A stretch of DNA of 7,925 bases from Candidatus Peregrinibacteria bacterium CG_4_10_14_0_2_um_filter_43_11 (GCA_002792495.1 PFOK01000050.1:16883-24807); one strand, 5' to 3'. Shown: positions 1 to 5,514, numbered from the stretch's first letter. Translations and numbers: made by a program. The notes: generated by a model from the sequence alone, not told the origin.

Positions 1-729
1 GGTTTTGTCCACAAGTACTGTGAGCAGATTCAAGTACCCCTCCAAGCTGTCGGCGCGATTCGCGGATTGATTGAGATAGGCAAAAATATCCACGGAAAGC
101 GCGTTATTGATTTGGCTTAAGATTTTCGCGTCATTTTGGAGTGTGGAATTCACATCAATGCTTTTTTCGCCGATGTAATAGGTTGCGATTAGGCTTTTTT
201 GGAGCACTCTTGCCTGTTTTTGGCTCAATGCCGTCATGAACTGCCCTGTGCTTATTTCCTGAGAGGCTTCCACGGTTTTTTTGATGTTTTTTCCCAATGT
301 TTCGTTTTCTTCCTTTCTTACAACCTCTTGACCGATAAAATGAGTGACGGTGACTCCGGTAAGCCCTCCGGCGGAGGGAATTTGAGTCAGTAAATTTCGG
401 TATTCTTGGTTGGCTTGTTCTTCTATTTTTAAACCACTGATCATTCCGGTTTTAAATCCATGTGTTTGGATCGGATCCGGGAGTTTCGGTTTTTCAACCG
501 GTTTTATCACCACTGTTTCTTTCGGTTTTGGTTCCGGGGTCAATGCCGTTAAAATCGCTCCCCAATTGGCATAAATCACAAACGTGAACATGACGATCAA
601 AAATGTGGCCACAAATAGTGGCCATACCTTTTCCTTTGGCGGCATGTGCTCCAAAAGTTCCTTCAATCTCAAATGCCTTTTTTGGTGTTCGTTGGCGTGC
701 CGGCGAATGTATTCTTTGCGTTTTTGCAT
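1..729 (-). CDS. Unrecognised single-pass membrane protein (partial, C-terminus off the left edge)
   Basis: Reading the minus strand from the ATG at 729, the frame stays open for all 243 codons to the window edge, so the 3' end is missing. The N-terminus is short and strongly basic (MQKRKEYIRRH...). A hydrophobic helix follows at about residues 36-58, rich in F, V, I and L. Next comes a Pro/Lys/Glu linker (about 64-86), then a long mostly helical polar region with many Gln, Asn, Ser and Lys. This layout predicts a cytoplasmic N-terminus, one membrane anchor and a large domain outside the membrane. I do not recognise the family; a cell-envelope or pilus-accessory role is only a guess. No Shine-Dalgarno precedes the ATG. 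The gene is divergent from the glycosyltransferase and shares its intergenic promoter region. The 243-codon open run and sensible protein composition make it a real gene. Confidence 0.8.
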   Translation of the reverse strand, partial: MQKRKEYIRRHANEHQKRHLRLKELLEHMPPKEKVWPLFVATFLIVMFTFVIYANWGAILTALTPEPKPKETVVIKPVEKPKLPDPIQTHGFKTGMISGLKIEEQANQEYRNLLTQIPSAGGLTGVTVTHFIGQEVVRKEENETLGKNIKKTVEASQEISTGQFMTALSQKQARVLQKSLIATYYIGEKSIDVNSTLQNDAKILSQINNALSVDIFAYLNQSANRADSLEGYLNLLTVLVDKT

Positions 730-769
730 TATTCGGATTATCGATTAAAATTCCGCTGAAATATAATCA

Positions 770-798
770 TTAAATTATATCATAAAATGTGCTAAAAT
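770..798 (+). promoter_or_regulatory. Extended -10 promoter for the glycosyltransferase gene
   Basis: TGCTAAAAT at 790-798 is an extended -10, with a weak -35 (TTAAAT, 770-775) at 17 bp. Transcription would start near 805. The in-frame ATG at 797 would then lie inside the -10 box, which argues that translation begins at the ATG at 830. The element overlaps the divergent promoter at 774-782. Confidence 0.45.
774..782 (-). promoter_or_regulatory. Extended -10 promoter for the membrane-protein gene
   Basis: The minus strand reads TGATATAAT here, a perfect TATAAT with the TGn extension. Transcription would start near 767 and give a leader of roughly 38 nt before the ATG at 729. The -35 is weak (ATGGCA at 18 bp spacing, plus-strand 798-803), as expected for an extended -10 promoter. 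It overlaps the plus-strand promoter of the glycosyltransferase. Confidence 0.5.
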
Positions 799-829
799 GC
801 CATTGTTTTTACTATCAACACGTTTGTTT

Positions 830-1960
830 ATGCGGATTGGCATTGATGCCCGGATGTACGGGGCGAATTTTACGGGAATCGGGCGTTGCACGTATGAGCT
901 CATCAAACGGCTTGCCACTACGGATCACGAGCATGAGTATGTTATTTTCATGCGTCGGGAGGGGTTTGATCGCTTCACGCCTCCCGATGGGCGTTTTACC
1001 AAAGTGTTGGCCGATTATCCCCATTATTCTTCGGGGGAACAATTCGGTTTTTTGAGGTTGCTTTATCGACATCGGCTCGATTTGATTCATTTCACCCATT
1101 TTAATGCCCCTATTTTTTACCGTAAACCTTATGTGGTCACCATTCACGATTTGACCCTTTCTTTTTATCCCGGTAAAAAGATGAATCACTTTCTTTATCG
1201 CATGGCTTATCATCTGGTGATACGGAGTGTGACCCGTAACGCGAAGCGCATTATCGCCGTTTCCCGCAATACCAAAAAGGATCTTGAGCGGGTTTTACAT
1301 GTGCCTTCCGATAAAATCGAAGTGATTTATAATGGTGTCGATCATCACGATGATTCCATTACGCCTTCTTCCCATTCAGATTTGTTTAAGAAACTGCATC
1401 TTGGGCGTCCTTATTTTTTGTATACCGGAGTGTGGCGTGATCATAAAAATGTGGTGGGCATGATTAAGGCGTTTCACACATTCAACCAGGCTCATGATCA
1501 TGCTTACGACTTGGTGATCACTGGACGTCCGCATCCCGCTTATCGCGAAATTCCGGACACTGTTAAGGCGTTTGGCCTAACGTCTCATGTTCATTTGACA
1601 GGGCTGGTGGATGAAGCGGATCTGATCGCTCTTTATAAAAACGCACTTTCTTATGTTTTCCCTTCTTTTTACGAAGGATTCGGTTTTCCTCCGCTTGAGG
1701 CGATGTATTATGGCACTCCTGTGATCGCTGCCAATGTTTCGGCGATTCCCGAAGTCTGTGGTCCGGATGCCACATTGTATTTTGACCCGCGATCCGAGTC
1801 CGAAATGGCGGAAGCCATGCATTCTGTCGCGACCGATATTCCTTTGCGTCAGCGTTTGATCGACGCCGGTTTTAAACGGGTCCAGCAATTCAAGTGGGAT
1901 GACTCGACAAAAAAGACATTGAAGGTGTATAATTCAGTTCTTAAAAAAGGATTTTTTTAA
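830..1960 (+). CDS. GT4-family glycosyltransferase
   Basis: The product is a 376-residue GT-B-fold glycosyltransferase of family 4 (glycosyltransferase group 1), transferring a sugar from an activated nucleotide donor, probably at the inner membrane face for cell-surface glycans. It starts MRIGIDARMYG and continues with a TGIGR loop, the typical N-terminal Rossmann start. The mid-region AVSRNTKKDL and NGVD motifs lead into the C-terminal domain. There the donor-site EX7E motif is intact (E282 and E290 in FYEGFGFPPLE), followed by YGTPVIA and IPEVCG. Length is normal for the family. An in-frame ATG lies 11 codons upstream at 797, but it falls in the likely -10 box and the extra residues are not family-like. 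No Shine-Dalgarno is visible. A DUF721 gene follows after 9 bp, suggesting co-transcription. Acceptor and donor sugars cannot be read from the sequence. Confidence 0.9.
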   Translation: MRIGIDARMYGANFTGIGRCTYELIKRLATTDHEHEYVIFMRREGFDRFTPPDGRFTKVLADYPHYSSGEQFGFLRLLYRHRLDLIHFTHFNAPIFYRKPYVVTIHDLTLSFYPGKKMNHFLYRMAYHLVIRSVTRNAKRIIAVSRNTKKDLERVLHVPSDKIEVIYNGVDHHDDSITPSSHSDLFKKLHLGRPYFLYTGVWRDHKNVVGMIKAFHTFNQAHDHAYDLVITGRPHPAYREIPDTVKAFGLTSHVHLTGLVDEADLIALYKNALSYVFPSFYEGFGFPPLEAMYYGTPVIAANVSAIPEVCGPDATLYFDPRSESEMAEAMHSVATDIPLRQRLIDAGFKRVQQFKWDDSTKKTLKVYNSVLKKGFF

Positions 1961-1969
1961 TGTCTTTGA

Positions 1970-2269
1970 ATGGAACGATTGATCGACATCGCCAAAAAAC
2001 GTTTGAATCAACACCGGTTGGGGGAGTCTGCTCAGGCCGCGGATGTGTTGTTTGCCGCCGCCGCGTTTTTGAAAAACCGTTTTTCCATAGAAACGGATTC
2101 AGTTCGTCCCGTTCAGCTTAGCAACACGATTTTATGGCTTTCCGTTAAGCACGCCGGTTGGGCACAGGAAGTTCACGGCATTGCCGACGAGCTTCTCACA
2201 CAGTTACAATCCCGTTATGGAAAAAAGATTATTACCGGAATTCGCACAAAATATTTGACAAGCGCTTAG
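1970..2269 (+). CDS. DUF721 (DciA-like) small protein
   Basis: The product is a 99-residue soluble protein. The second half shows the DUF721 pattern: a hydrophobic strand (TILWLSV), a WAQE turn at about residues 64-67, a Leu-rich helix (ADELLTQLQSRYG) and a closing strand around GIRTKY. DUF721 includes DciA, which helps load the replicative helicase in many bacteria, but many members are uncharacterised and this is a short form, so function is inferred only weakly. The frame is closed by a TGA directly before the ATG, so 1970 is the earliest possible start. The AAGGA at 1947-1951 is too far away to be its RBS. It lies 9 bp after the glycosyltransferase stop and probably shares its transcript. 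Its 3' end contains the -35 box of the rpsP promoter. Confidence 0.6.
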   Translation: MERLIDIAKKRLNQHRLGESAQAADVLFAAAAFLKNRFSIETDSVRPVQLSNTILWLSVKHAGWAQEVHGIADELLTQLQSRYGKKIITGIRTKYLTSA

Positions 2270-2283
2270 AAGTTTATTAGACT
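2255..2283 (+). promoter_or_regulatory. Promoter for the rpsP-khpA transcript
   Basis: TTGACA (2255-2260, perfect -35) is followed after 17 bp by TAGACT (2278-2283, four of six matches to TATAAT). The -35 sits inside the last codons of the DUF721 gene. The start would be near 2290, giving a leader of about 55 nt. AGCGCT occurs at 2261-2266 and again at 2289-2294, so the promoter spacer and start region could form an imperfect hairpin. Confidence 0.6.
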
Positions 2284-2345
2284 GGCTAGCGCTACGATAA
2301 AAAAGCTTTCGTATTTTACTTTATTCTTTCACTTTCTGAACTTTC

Positions 2346-2825
2346 GTGCTAAAAATTCGTTTACAGCGTATCGGACGTAAAAATAGGCCTACTTACCGCG
2401 TTGTTGTTGCCGAACACCGTCGAGCGGTTAAGGGGTCTTTTATTGAGCGTTTGGGACGTTATGATCCTTTGATCACCCCAAAAGTTTTCGAAATCGATAC
2501 CGACAAAGTCATGGAATGGATCAAAAAAGGCGCTCAGCCTTCTAATACCGTTGCCCGTTTGTTAAAAGGAAGTGGTGTAGAGGGAATGGACGCTTACATT
2601 GTTCCTATGGCGGATCGCAAAGAAAAGAATCCAAAAGAAAAGGCTGCTCCTGCCGCTTCTGCTCTGAAGACGGAGGCAGAGCCTGCTGAAGTAAAAGAAG
2701 AGGCACCTAAAGAAGAGGCTCCCGTAGAGCCTGTCGTGGAAGCTCCAGTGGAAGAAGCTCCAGTGGAAGAAGCTCCAGCGGAAGAAGCTCCAGAGAGTCC
2801 TGTTGAAGAAAAATCGGCAGAATAA
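2346..2825 (+). CDS. rpsP: 30S ribosomal protein S16 with long acidic C-terminal tail
   Basis: S16 is a small-subunit protein that binds 16S rRNA and helps 30S assembly. Residues 1-80 match the family closely: LKIRLQRIGRKNRPTYRVVV, the AEHR and GSFIERLGRYDP motifs, then the segment WIKKGAQPSNTVARLL. Translation starts at GTG, since the family begins right there. The core of about 80 residues is normal in length. It is followed by about 75 residues of Glu/Ala/Pro/Lys low-complexity sequence ending in repeats of EEAPV, encoded by 15-bp DNA repeats. Short tails on S16 are known, but this one nearly doubles the protein and is strongly acidic, which is odd for an rRNA-binding protein. The tail is unlikely to touch RNA and is probably flexible on the ribosome surface. 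khpA follows after 35 bp, a classical order. No Shine-Dalgarno is visible. Confidence 0.95.
   Translation: MLKIRLQRIGRKNRPTYRVVVAEHRRAVKGSFIERLGRYDPLITPKVFEIDTDKVMEWIKKGAQPSNTVARLLKGSGVEGMDAYIVPMADRKEKNPKEKAAPAASALKTEAEPAEVKEEAPKEEAPVEPVVEAPVEEAPVEEAPAEEAPESPVEEKSAE
2741..2795 (+). repeat. 15-bp tandem repeat inside the rpsP tail
   Basis: The unit AGCTCCAGTGGAAGA occurs at 2741-2755 and 2756-2770, then with one change at 2771-2785 (AGCTCCAGCGGAAGA), and as a partial copy at 2786-2795. Because the unit is a multiple of three, copy changes by slippage keep the reading frame and only alter the number of EEAPV-type peptide units. Confidence 0.85.
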
Positions 2826-2860
2826 TTTAAAAATCCTTTTTAACTCCTAATTTTTTTACT

Positions 2861-3205
2861 ATGACTGATGATATCTCCAGTGGTCCTGATAGGGATTTTG
2901 TTGAGTACGTTGTTAAGTCCATTGTTACTCAGCCTGAAAAAGTGATGGTAACCCGTACCGTTGATGATATGGGTGTGCTTTTAACCTTACAAGTTGCCAA
3001 AGAAGACATGGGAAAAGTGATCGGAAAAGGAGGTCAAACCGCTAAATCCATTCGTATCCTTCTCCGTGTTATCGGTTCTAAAACCAATACCCGCGTGAAC
3101 ATGAAAATTGTTGAACCGGAAGGAGGTGAGGTTGCAGGAGGAGAAATTCCTGATGATGATACCGTTGAAGAAAAGAGTATCATGGATGAGGATTTGGAAG
3201 TTTAA
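2861..3205 (+). CDS. khpA: KhpA-family KH-domain RNA-binding protein
   Basis: The product is a 114-residue protein of the KhpA/YlqC type: a single KH domain that binds RNA and in other bacteria partners with KhpB/Jag to influence cell division and RNA regulation. The opening DFVEYVVKSIVTQPEKV is the typical first helix. The strand VLLTLQVAKED leads to the GxxG loop (GKGG, residues 55-58, within KVIGKGGQTAKSIR). Position straight after rpsP is the usual one for this family. Known members are about 75-85 residues. This one carries an extra acidic tail from about residue 85, with DDD, EE and DED runs, echoing the acidic tail of the neighbouring S16. rimM, trmD and rplS, common next in this operon, are absent here. 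No Shine-Dalgarno is visible. Confidence 0.88.
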   Translation: MTDDISSGPDRDFVEYVVKSIVTQPEKVMVTRTVDDMGVLLTLQVAKEDMGKVIGKGGQTAKSIRILLRVIGSKTNTRVNMKIVEPEGGEVAGGEIPDDDTVEEKSIMDEDLEV

Positions 3206-3250
3206 TCCACTGCCTTCCCGCTGTTATTTTTCTAAACTCATTTTTTGCCG

Positions 3251-3634
3251 ATGAATGGAGCCTTGATGGTCACCACTCAGTTTGATATCGTTGATATTGC
3301 TAATTTGGCGGTCGCTATTGCTATAGTGCTCGCTGGCGTGCTTTCCGTTTTTTATATTTTTGTAGGGGGCATTTCATTCATTCTTTCCGGCGGACAGGAG
3401 GATAAAATCAAGCAGGCAGTTCACACCATTCGTTACGCGATTATCGGATTGATCGTCACGATTTTTTCCGTAACCATCATCAAAATTTTGGGGTTGGTCT
3501 TTGGGTTCGACCTTTTGAGCTTGATCACGTGGCAAAAAATCTCGTTTTTGATGAGTGATTTGATCGATAAAATTGTGACTGGTTCTTCCTCCGGTAGTTC
3601 CGGAGGTCTTCCGGGACCGGGATCTTTACGATAG
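3251..3634 (+). CDS. Two-helix T4SS-pilin-like membrane protein
   Basis: The product is a small integral membrane protein (127 residues from the ATG at 3251). It has two hydrophobic helices, about residues 18-45 and 61-84, joined by a short hydrophilic turn SGGQEDKIKQAVHTIRYA. The layout of helix ending in GGI..I.SGG, a charged turn, and a second helix starting YAIIGLIV resembles the pilin-like family annotated as type IV secretion system pilin in many Patescibacteria, related in shape to TrbC/VirB2. The C-terminus is Ser/Gly/Pro-rich. No cleavable signal peptide is obvious. Start choice is open: the ATG at 3251, the TTG at 3245, or the ATG at 3266. The last has a GGAG at 3257-3260 five bases upstream and would give 122 residues. 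It is the last gene before the terminator at 3731. No other secretion genes are in view, so a secretion or pilus role is unproven. Confidence 0.7.
   Translation: MNGALMVTTQFDIVDIANLAVAIAIVLAGVLSVFYIFVGGISFILSGGQEDKIKQAVHTIRYAIIGLIVTIFSVTIIKILGLVFGFDLLSLITWQKISFLMSDLIDKIVTGSSSGSSGGLPGPGSLR
3257..3260 (+). promoter_or_regulatory. Possible Shine-Dalgarno favouring the 3266 start
   Basis: GGAG lies five bases before the in-frame ATG at 3266. Most genes in this window lack a Shine-Dalgarno, so this may be real and would shorten the pilin-like protein by five residues compared with the ATG at 3251. It could also be chance. Confidence 0.35.
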
Positions 3635-3643
3635 TGTTTTATT

Positions 3644-3720
3644 CAGTGCTACATGCCCGTGCGGAACGGTCATACAGTTCACAGTACTACAGTTCATAAT
3701 GCGTGGTTCGCAGTCCTACA
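3644..3720. repeat. Three copies of a CAGTNCTACA decamer
   Basis: CAGTGCTACA (3644-3653), CAGTACTACA (3682-3691) and CAGTCCTACA (3711-3720) match at nine of ten positions and differ only at the fifth base. TACAGTTCA is also repeated at 3673-3681 and 3688-3696. They fill the non-coding gap between the pilin-like gene and the terminator. Function is unknown. Confidence 0.5.
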
Positions 3721-3730
3721 TTTGTTAAAA

Positions 3731-3767
3731 AAGCTCCCGTATTTCATTCTGGGGGCTTCGTTTTTTT
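3731..3767. terminator. Bidirectional intrinsic terminator
   Basis: AAGCTCCC (3731-3738) pairs with GGGGGCTT (3751-3758), eight pairs with one G-U, across a 12-nt loop. On the plus strand CG and seven T (3761-3767) follow. On the minus strand the stem runs into TTTTTT (plus-strand A run, 3727-3732). It can therefore end both the plus-strand block finishing at 3634 and the convergent minus-strand gene whose stop is at 3777. Confidence 0.85.
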
Positions 3768-3776
3768 CTGTTTCCA

Positions 3777-4406
3777 TTAGTCCATCGCGGACATGGCGAT
3801 GTTTTTCCAGTCGTAAGGAAAGCGGAAGTTTTCCATAGTTCGTATGAATGCGGCGAAGAAGCCCCATGGACTTCCTTTGTCGTATACAAACGCGGTTCCT
3901 TTTTCCCGGATTGGGTTGTAATCTTCGGCAAAACCGGCTGGAGGCATGATGGGAATCACTCCGTACGCCATTCCGTTTTTAGCTTCCTTTAAGCAATCCG
4001 AGCTGTCCGAAGACACCAGCATCATGTCGCAGGCGGCGTAGATTTTTCGTTTATTTTCCTCATCATTTCCCATGATCGCGATTTTTTGAGGATGGGCTTC
4101 TGCTAAATCCGTGAAATATTTTTGGTATTTTTCCGTTCCGATTCCGTTCACCACAATCTGCACGGGTTGTTCCAAAATGCCATTCATCACATCCTGAATC
4201 ATGTTCACATTGTTGTTGTCGATCAAAGGATAGGTGATGCACAAAAGCGGCACCTTTTTGTTGTAAGGCAAATCAACATCCTTACAAAAAGCGCTTTTGT
4301 TCTGTTCTTTATTCTGAATCGTCTTTTTGCTATATTTCTGGTAAATTTTGTTGTCGTACGCTGGTGTGAATTTACTTTCGGACATATAAGTTGTATTAAT
4401 CTTCAA
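3777..4406 (-). CDS. Orphan C-terminal half of a glycogen/starch synthase-like (GT5) protein
   Basis: The 209-residue product resembles only the donor-binding C-terminal Rossmann domain of GlgA-type synthases, which use ADP-glucose to extend alpha-1,4-glucan. Seen features: a linker FTPAYDNKIYQKYS...NK (residues 13-37), LPYNKKVPLL (46-55), VQIVVNGIGTEKY (82-94), KIYAACDMMLVSSD (121-134), AYGVIPI (147-153), and the late PWGFF...W region. The whole N-terminal domain, with its KxGG site, is missing. At the position of the family's EPCGL motif this protein reads SDCL, so the expected Glu is Ser. A complete reaction is therefore unlikely; glucan or nucleotide-sugar binding, regulation, or pairing with a separate N-terminal half are options. 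The C-terminus lacks the usual DFSW segment, but a terminator follows directly, so the end looks settled. The TTG start at 4406 is chosen because a full AGGAGG lies five bases upstream. The family call is from remembered motifs. Confidence 0.65.
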   Translation of the reverse strand: MKINTTYMSESKFTPAYDNKIYQKYSKKTIQNKEQNKSAFCKDVDLPYNKKVPLLCITYPLIDNNNVNMIQDVMNGILEQPVQIVVNGIGTEKYQKYFTDLAEAHPQKIAIMGNDEENKRKIYAACDMMLVSSDSSDCLKEAKNGMAYGVIPIMPPAGFAEDYNPIREKGTAFVYDKGSPWGFFAAFIRTMENFRFPYDWKNIAMSAMD

Positions 4407-4409
4407 ATT

Positions 4410-4417
4410 CTCCTCCT
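4410..4417 (-). promoter_or_regulatory. Strong Shine-Dalgarno fixing a TTG start
   Basis: The minus strand reads AGGAGGAG from 4417 to 4410. AGGAGG ends five bases before the TTG at 4406, whereas the next ATG (4385) is 26 bases away. This decides for TTG. It is the strongest ribosome binding site in the window. Confidence 0.75.
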
Positions 4418-4441
4418 GTTTGTTTCCAAATTAATCTCACT

Positions 4442-4450
4442 ATTATAGCA
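4442..4450 (-). promoter_or_regulatory. Extended -10 promoter for the GT5-like gene
   Basis: The minus strand reads TGCTATAAT, a perfect extended -10. The -35 at 17 bp (TTTTAT) is poor, within a T-rich stretch. Transcription would begin near 4435, leaving a leader of about 29 nt that contains the Shine-Dalgarno at 4410-4417. Confidence 0.6.
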
Positions 4451-4473
4451 TGTTTTTTTTTAAAATAAAAGGG

Positions 4474-4479
4474 TAAAAT
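4474..4479 (+). promoter_or_regulatory. Probable -10 of the 5' nuclease gene
   Basis: TAAAAT followed by GC matches the TAAAATGC seen before the glycosyltransferase. Start would be near 4486, giving a leader of about 15 nt. No clear -35 is present (TGTTTT at 17 bp), and the TG extension is lacking. The alternative TATAAA at 4492-4497 lies too close to the ATG for a normal leader. Confidence 0.35.
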
Positions 4480-4500
4480 GCTAGACGAACCTATAAAATA

Positions 4501-5460
4501 ATGGAAAATAAACAAACTTTGAACACAGTTTCAAAAACATTTCCGGATGAAAAACGTCTGGTCGTTATTGATGGGAATCACTTGATTCATCGGGCTTTTC
4601 ACGCGATCCAGTCCGAGCTCAGAACATCCAGCGGGGAGCAGACCAATGCGGTTTATGGTTTTGCCAGTATGCTTCTGAATATCATCGATGCGGAGCGTCC
4701 GGATTATTTTGTGATGACCTTTGACGAACGTGCTCCCACCTTTCGTCACGACGAACACGAGGGTTACAAGGCCACTCGCGCCAAAACCCCCGACGCTCTT
4801 TACGCCCAGATTCCCCGTATTCGTGAAATGGTCACCATCGCTCGCATTCCTATGTTTTCTCAGGAGGGATTTGAGGCGGATGACATGATGGGGACCTTGG
4901 CCAAAAAAGCCGCTGAAAAAGGGATCACCACCTTTATTATTACCGGCGATATGGATGCTCTTCAGCTCATCACTCCTCATGTTTATGTGGTTTTTCCGCA
5001 TAAAGGTTATCGCGAACCTCTGGTGTACGATGCCGAGAAGGTTTTCGAAAAATATCACATTCATCCCAATCAGGTTGTCGATTATAAGGCCTTGATGGGC
5101 GATAATTCGGATAATATTAAAGGAGTGGAGGGCATTGGCCCCAAATACGCGGTGGATTTGCTTACGGCGTATAAAACGCTCGACGGCATTTATGAGCATG
5201 TGAACGAAATCGCTTCGGAAAAAATCCGTAGCAGGCTAATTGCGGGGAAAGAAGACGCGTATTTTGCCCAACGACTCGCCCGTATTGTTACCGATGTTCC
5301 CTGCGACTTTTTGCCCCAAAAGGCCACCCTTGCCTCCATCGACTTCAATGCCCTGGGTCGCTTTTTTGAAAAAATGGAAATGCGCAGCTTAGAAAGACGT
5401 CTCAAAAAAGTCATTCCGCAAAACCTGCTTGTTTCTGAAGCGCAGATGAGTTTGTTTTGA
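4501..5460 (+). CDS. Stand-alone PolA-type 5'-3' exonuclease (flap endonuclease family)
   Basis: The 319-residue product matches the 5' nuclease domain of DNA polymerase I, which removes RNA primers and 5' flaps during lagging-strand and repair synthesis using metal ions held by clustered acids. Visible motifs: VVIDGNHLIHRAF with metal-binding D24; TFDERAPTFRHDEHEGYKATR (about 73-93), the helical-arch region; EADD (125-128); TGDMD (148-152); GDNSDN (200-205); and the helix-three-turn-helix segment GVEGIGPK (208-215). All key acidic residues appear intact. No polymerase or 3' exonuclease domain follows; the gene stops at TGA, so this is a single-domain enzyme like Xni or bacterial stand-alone exonucleases. 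The last five residues are QMSLF, which fits the sliding-clamp-binding consensus QL(S/D)LF. The ATG start has no Shine-Dalgarno. It is divergent from the GT5-like gene. GC is high compared with the region to its right. Confidence 0.93.
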   Translation: MENKQTLNTVSKTFPDEKRLVVIDGNHLIHRAFHAIQSELRTSSGEQTNAVYGFASMLLNIIDAERPDYFVMTFDERAPTFRHDEHEGYKATRAKTPDALYAQIPRIREMVTIARIPMFSQEGFEADDMMGTLAKKAAEKGITTFIITGDMDALQLITPHVYVVFPHKGYREPLVYDAEKVFEKYHIHPNQVVDYKALMGDNSDNIKGVEGIGPKYAVDLLTAYKTLDGIYEHVNEIASEKIRSRLIAGKEDAYFAQRLARIVTDVPCDFLPQKATLASIDFNALGRFFEKMEMRSLERRLKKVIPQNLLVSEAQMSLF

Positions 5461-5514
5461 TTGTGTGGGAAGGTATAAAAAAAGATATAAAAAATCATTA
5501 CTTACATCAGAAAC

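Noticed and set aside
199..393. Plus-strand open frame of 64 codons
   Set aside because: Antisense to the open minus-strand membrane-protein gene; Cys/Phe-rich shadow composition.
797..829. Upstream ATG adding 11 residues to the glycosyltransferase
   Set aside because: The ATG falls in the probable -10 box and the MRIGIDARMYG start at 830 is the usual family beginning.
815..1213. Minus-strand open frame of 132 codons
   Set aside because: Lies fully antisense to the glycosyltransferase, whose motifs are unmistakable; the reversed protein has no family features.
1941..1960. TTAAAAAAGG-ATTTTTTTAA palindrome at the end of the glycosyltransferase gene as a terminator
   Set aside because: A-T pairs only with almost no loop; it also lies inside the coding region just before a closely spaced next gene.
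3704..3716. GGTTCGCAGTCC resembling a tRNA T-arm
   Set aside because: The flanking bases do not form the five-pair T stem and no acceptor or anticodon arm can be built around it.
3653..3838. Plus-strand frame of 61 codons over the intergenic gap
   Set aside because: Crosses the bidirectional terminator and the 3' end of the convergent gene; no start signals or protein-like pattern.
4122..4448. Plus-strand open frame of 108 codons
   Set aside because: Antisense to the GT5-like gene and running across its RBS and promoter; hydrophobic by codon reversal only.
4531..5199. Minus-strand open frame of 222 codons
   Set aside because: Antisense shadow of the 5' nuclease gene, where all catalytic motifs are on the plus strand; long because of the GC-richer codon pattern.
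4501..5460. TGA read as glycine (Gracilibacteria/SR1 code)
   Set aside because: TGA ends the 5' nuclease immediately after a plausible terminal motif and the next codons are unlike the family; all other genes are free of internal TGA.
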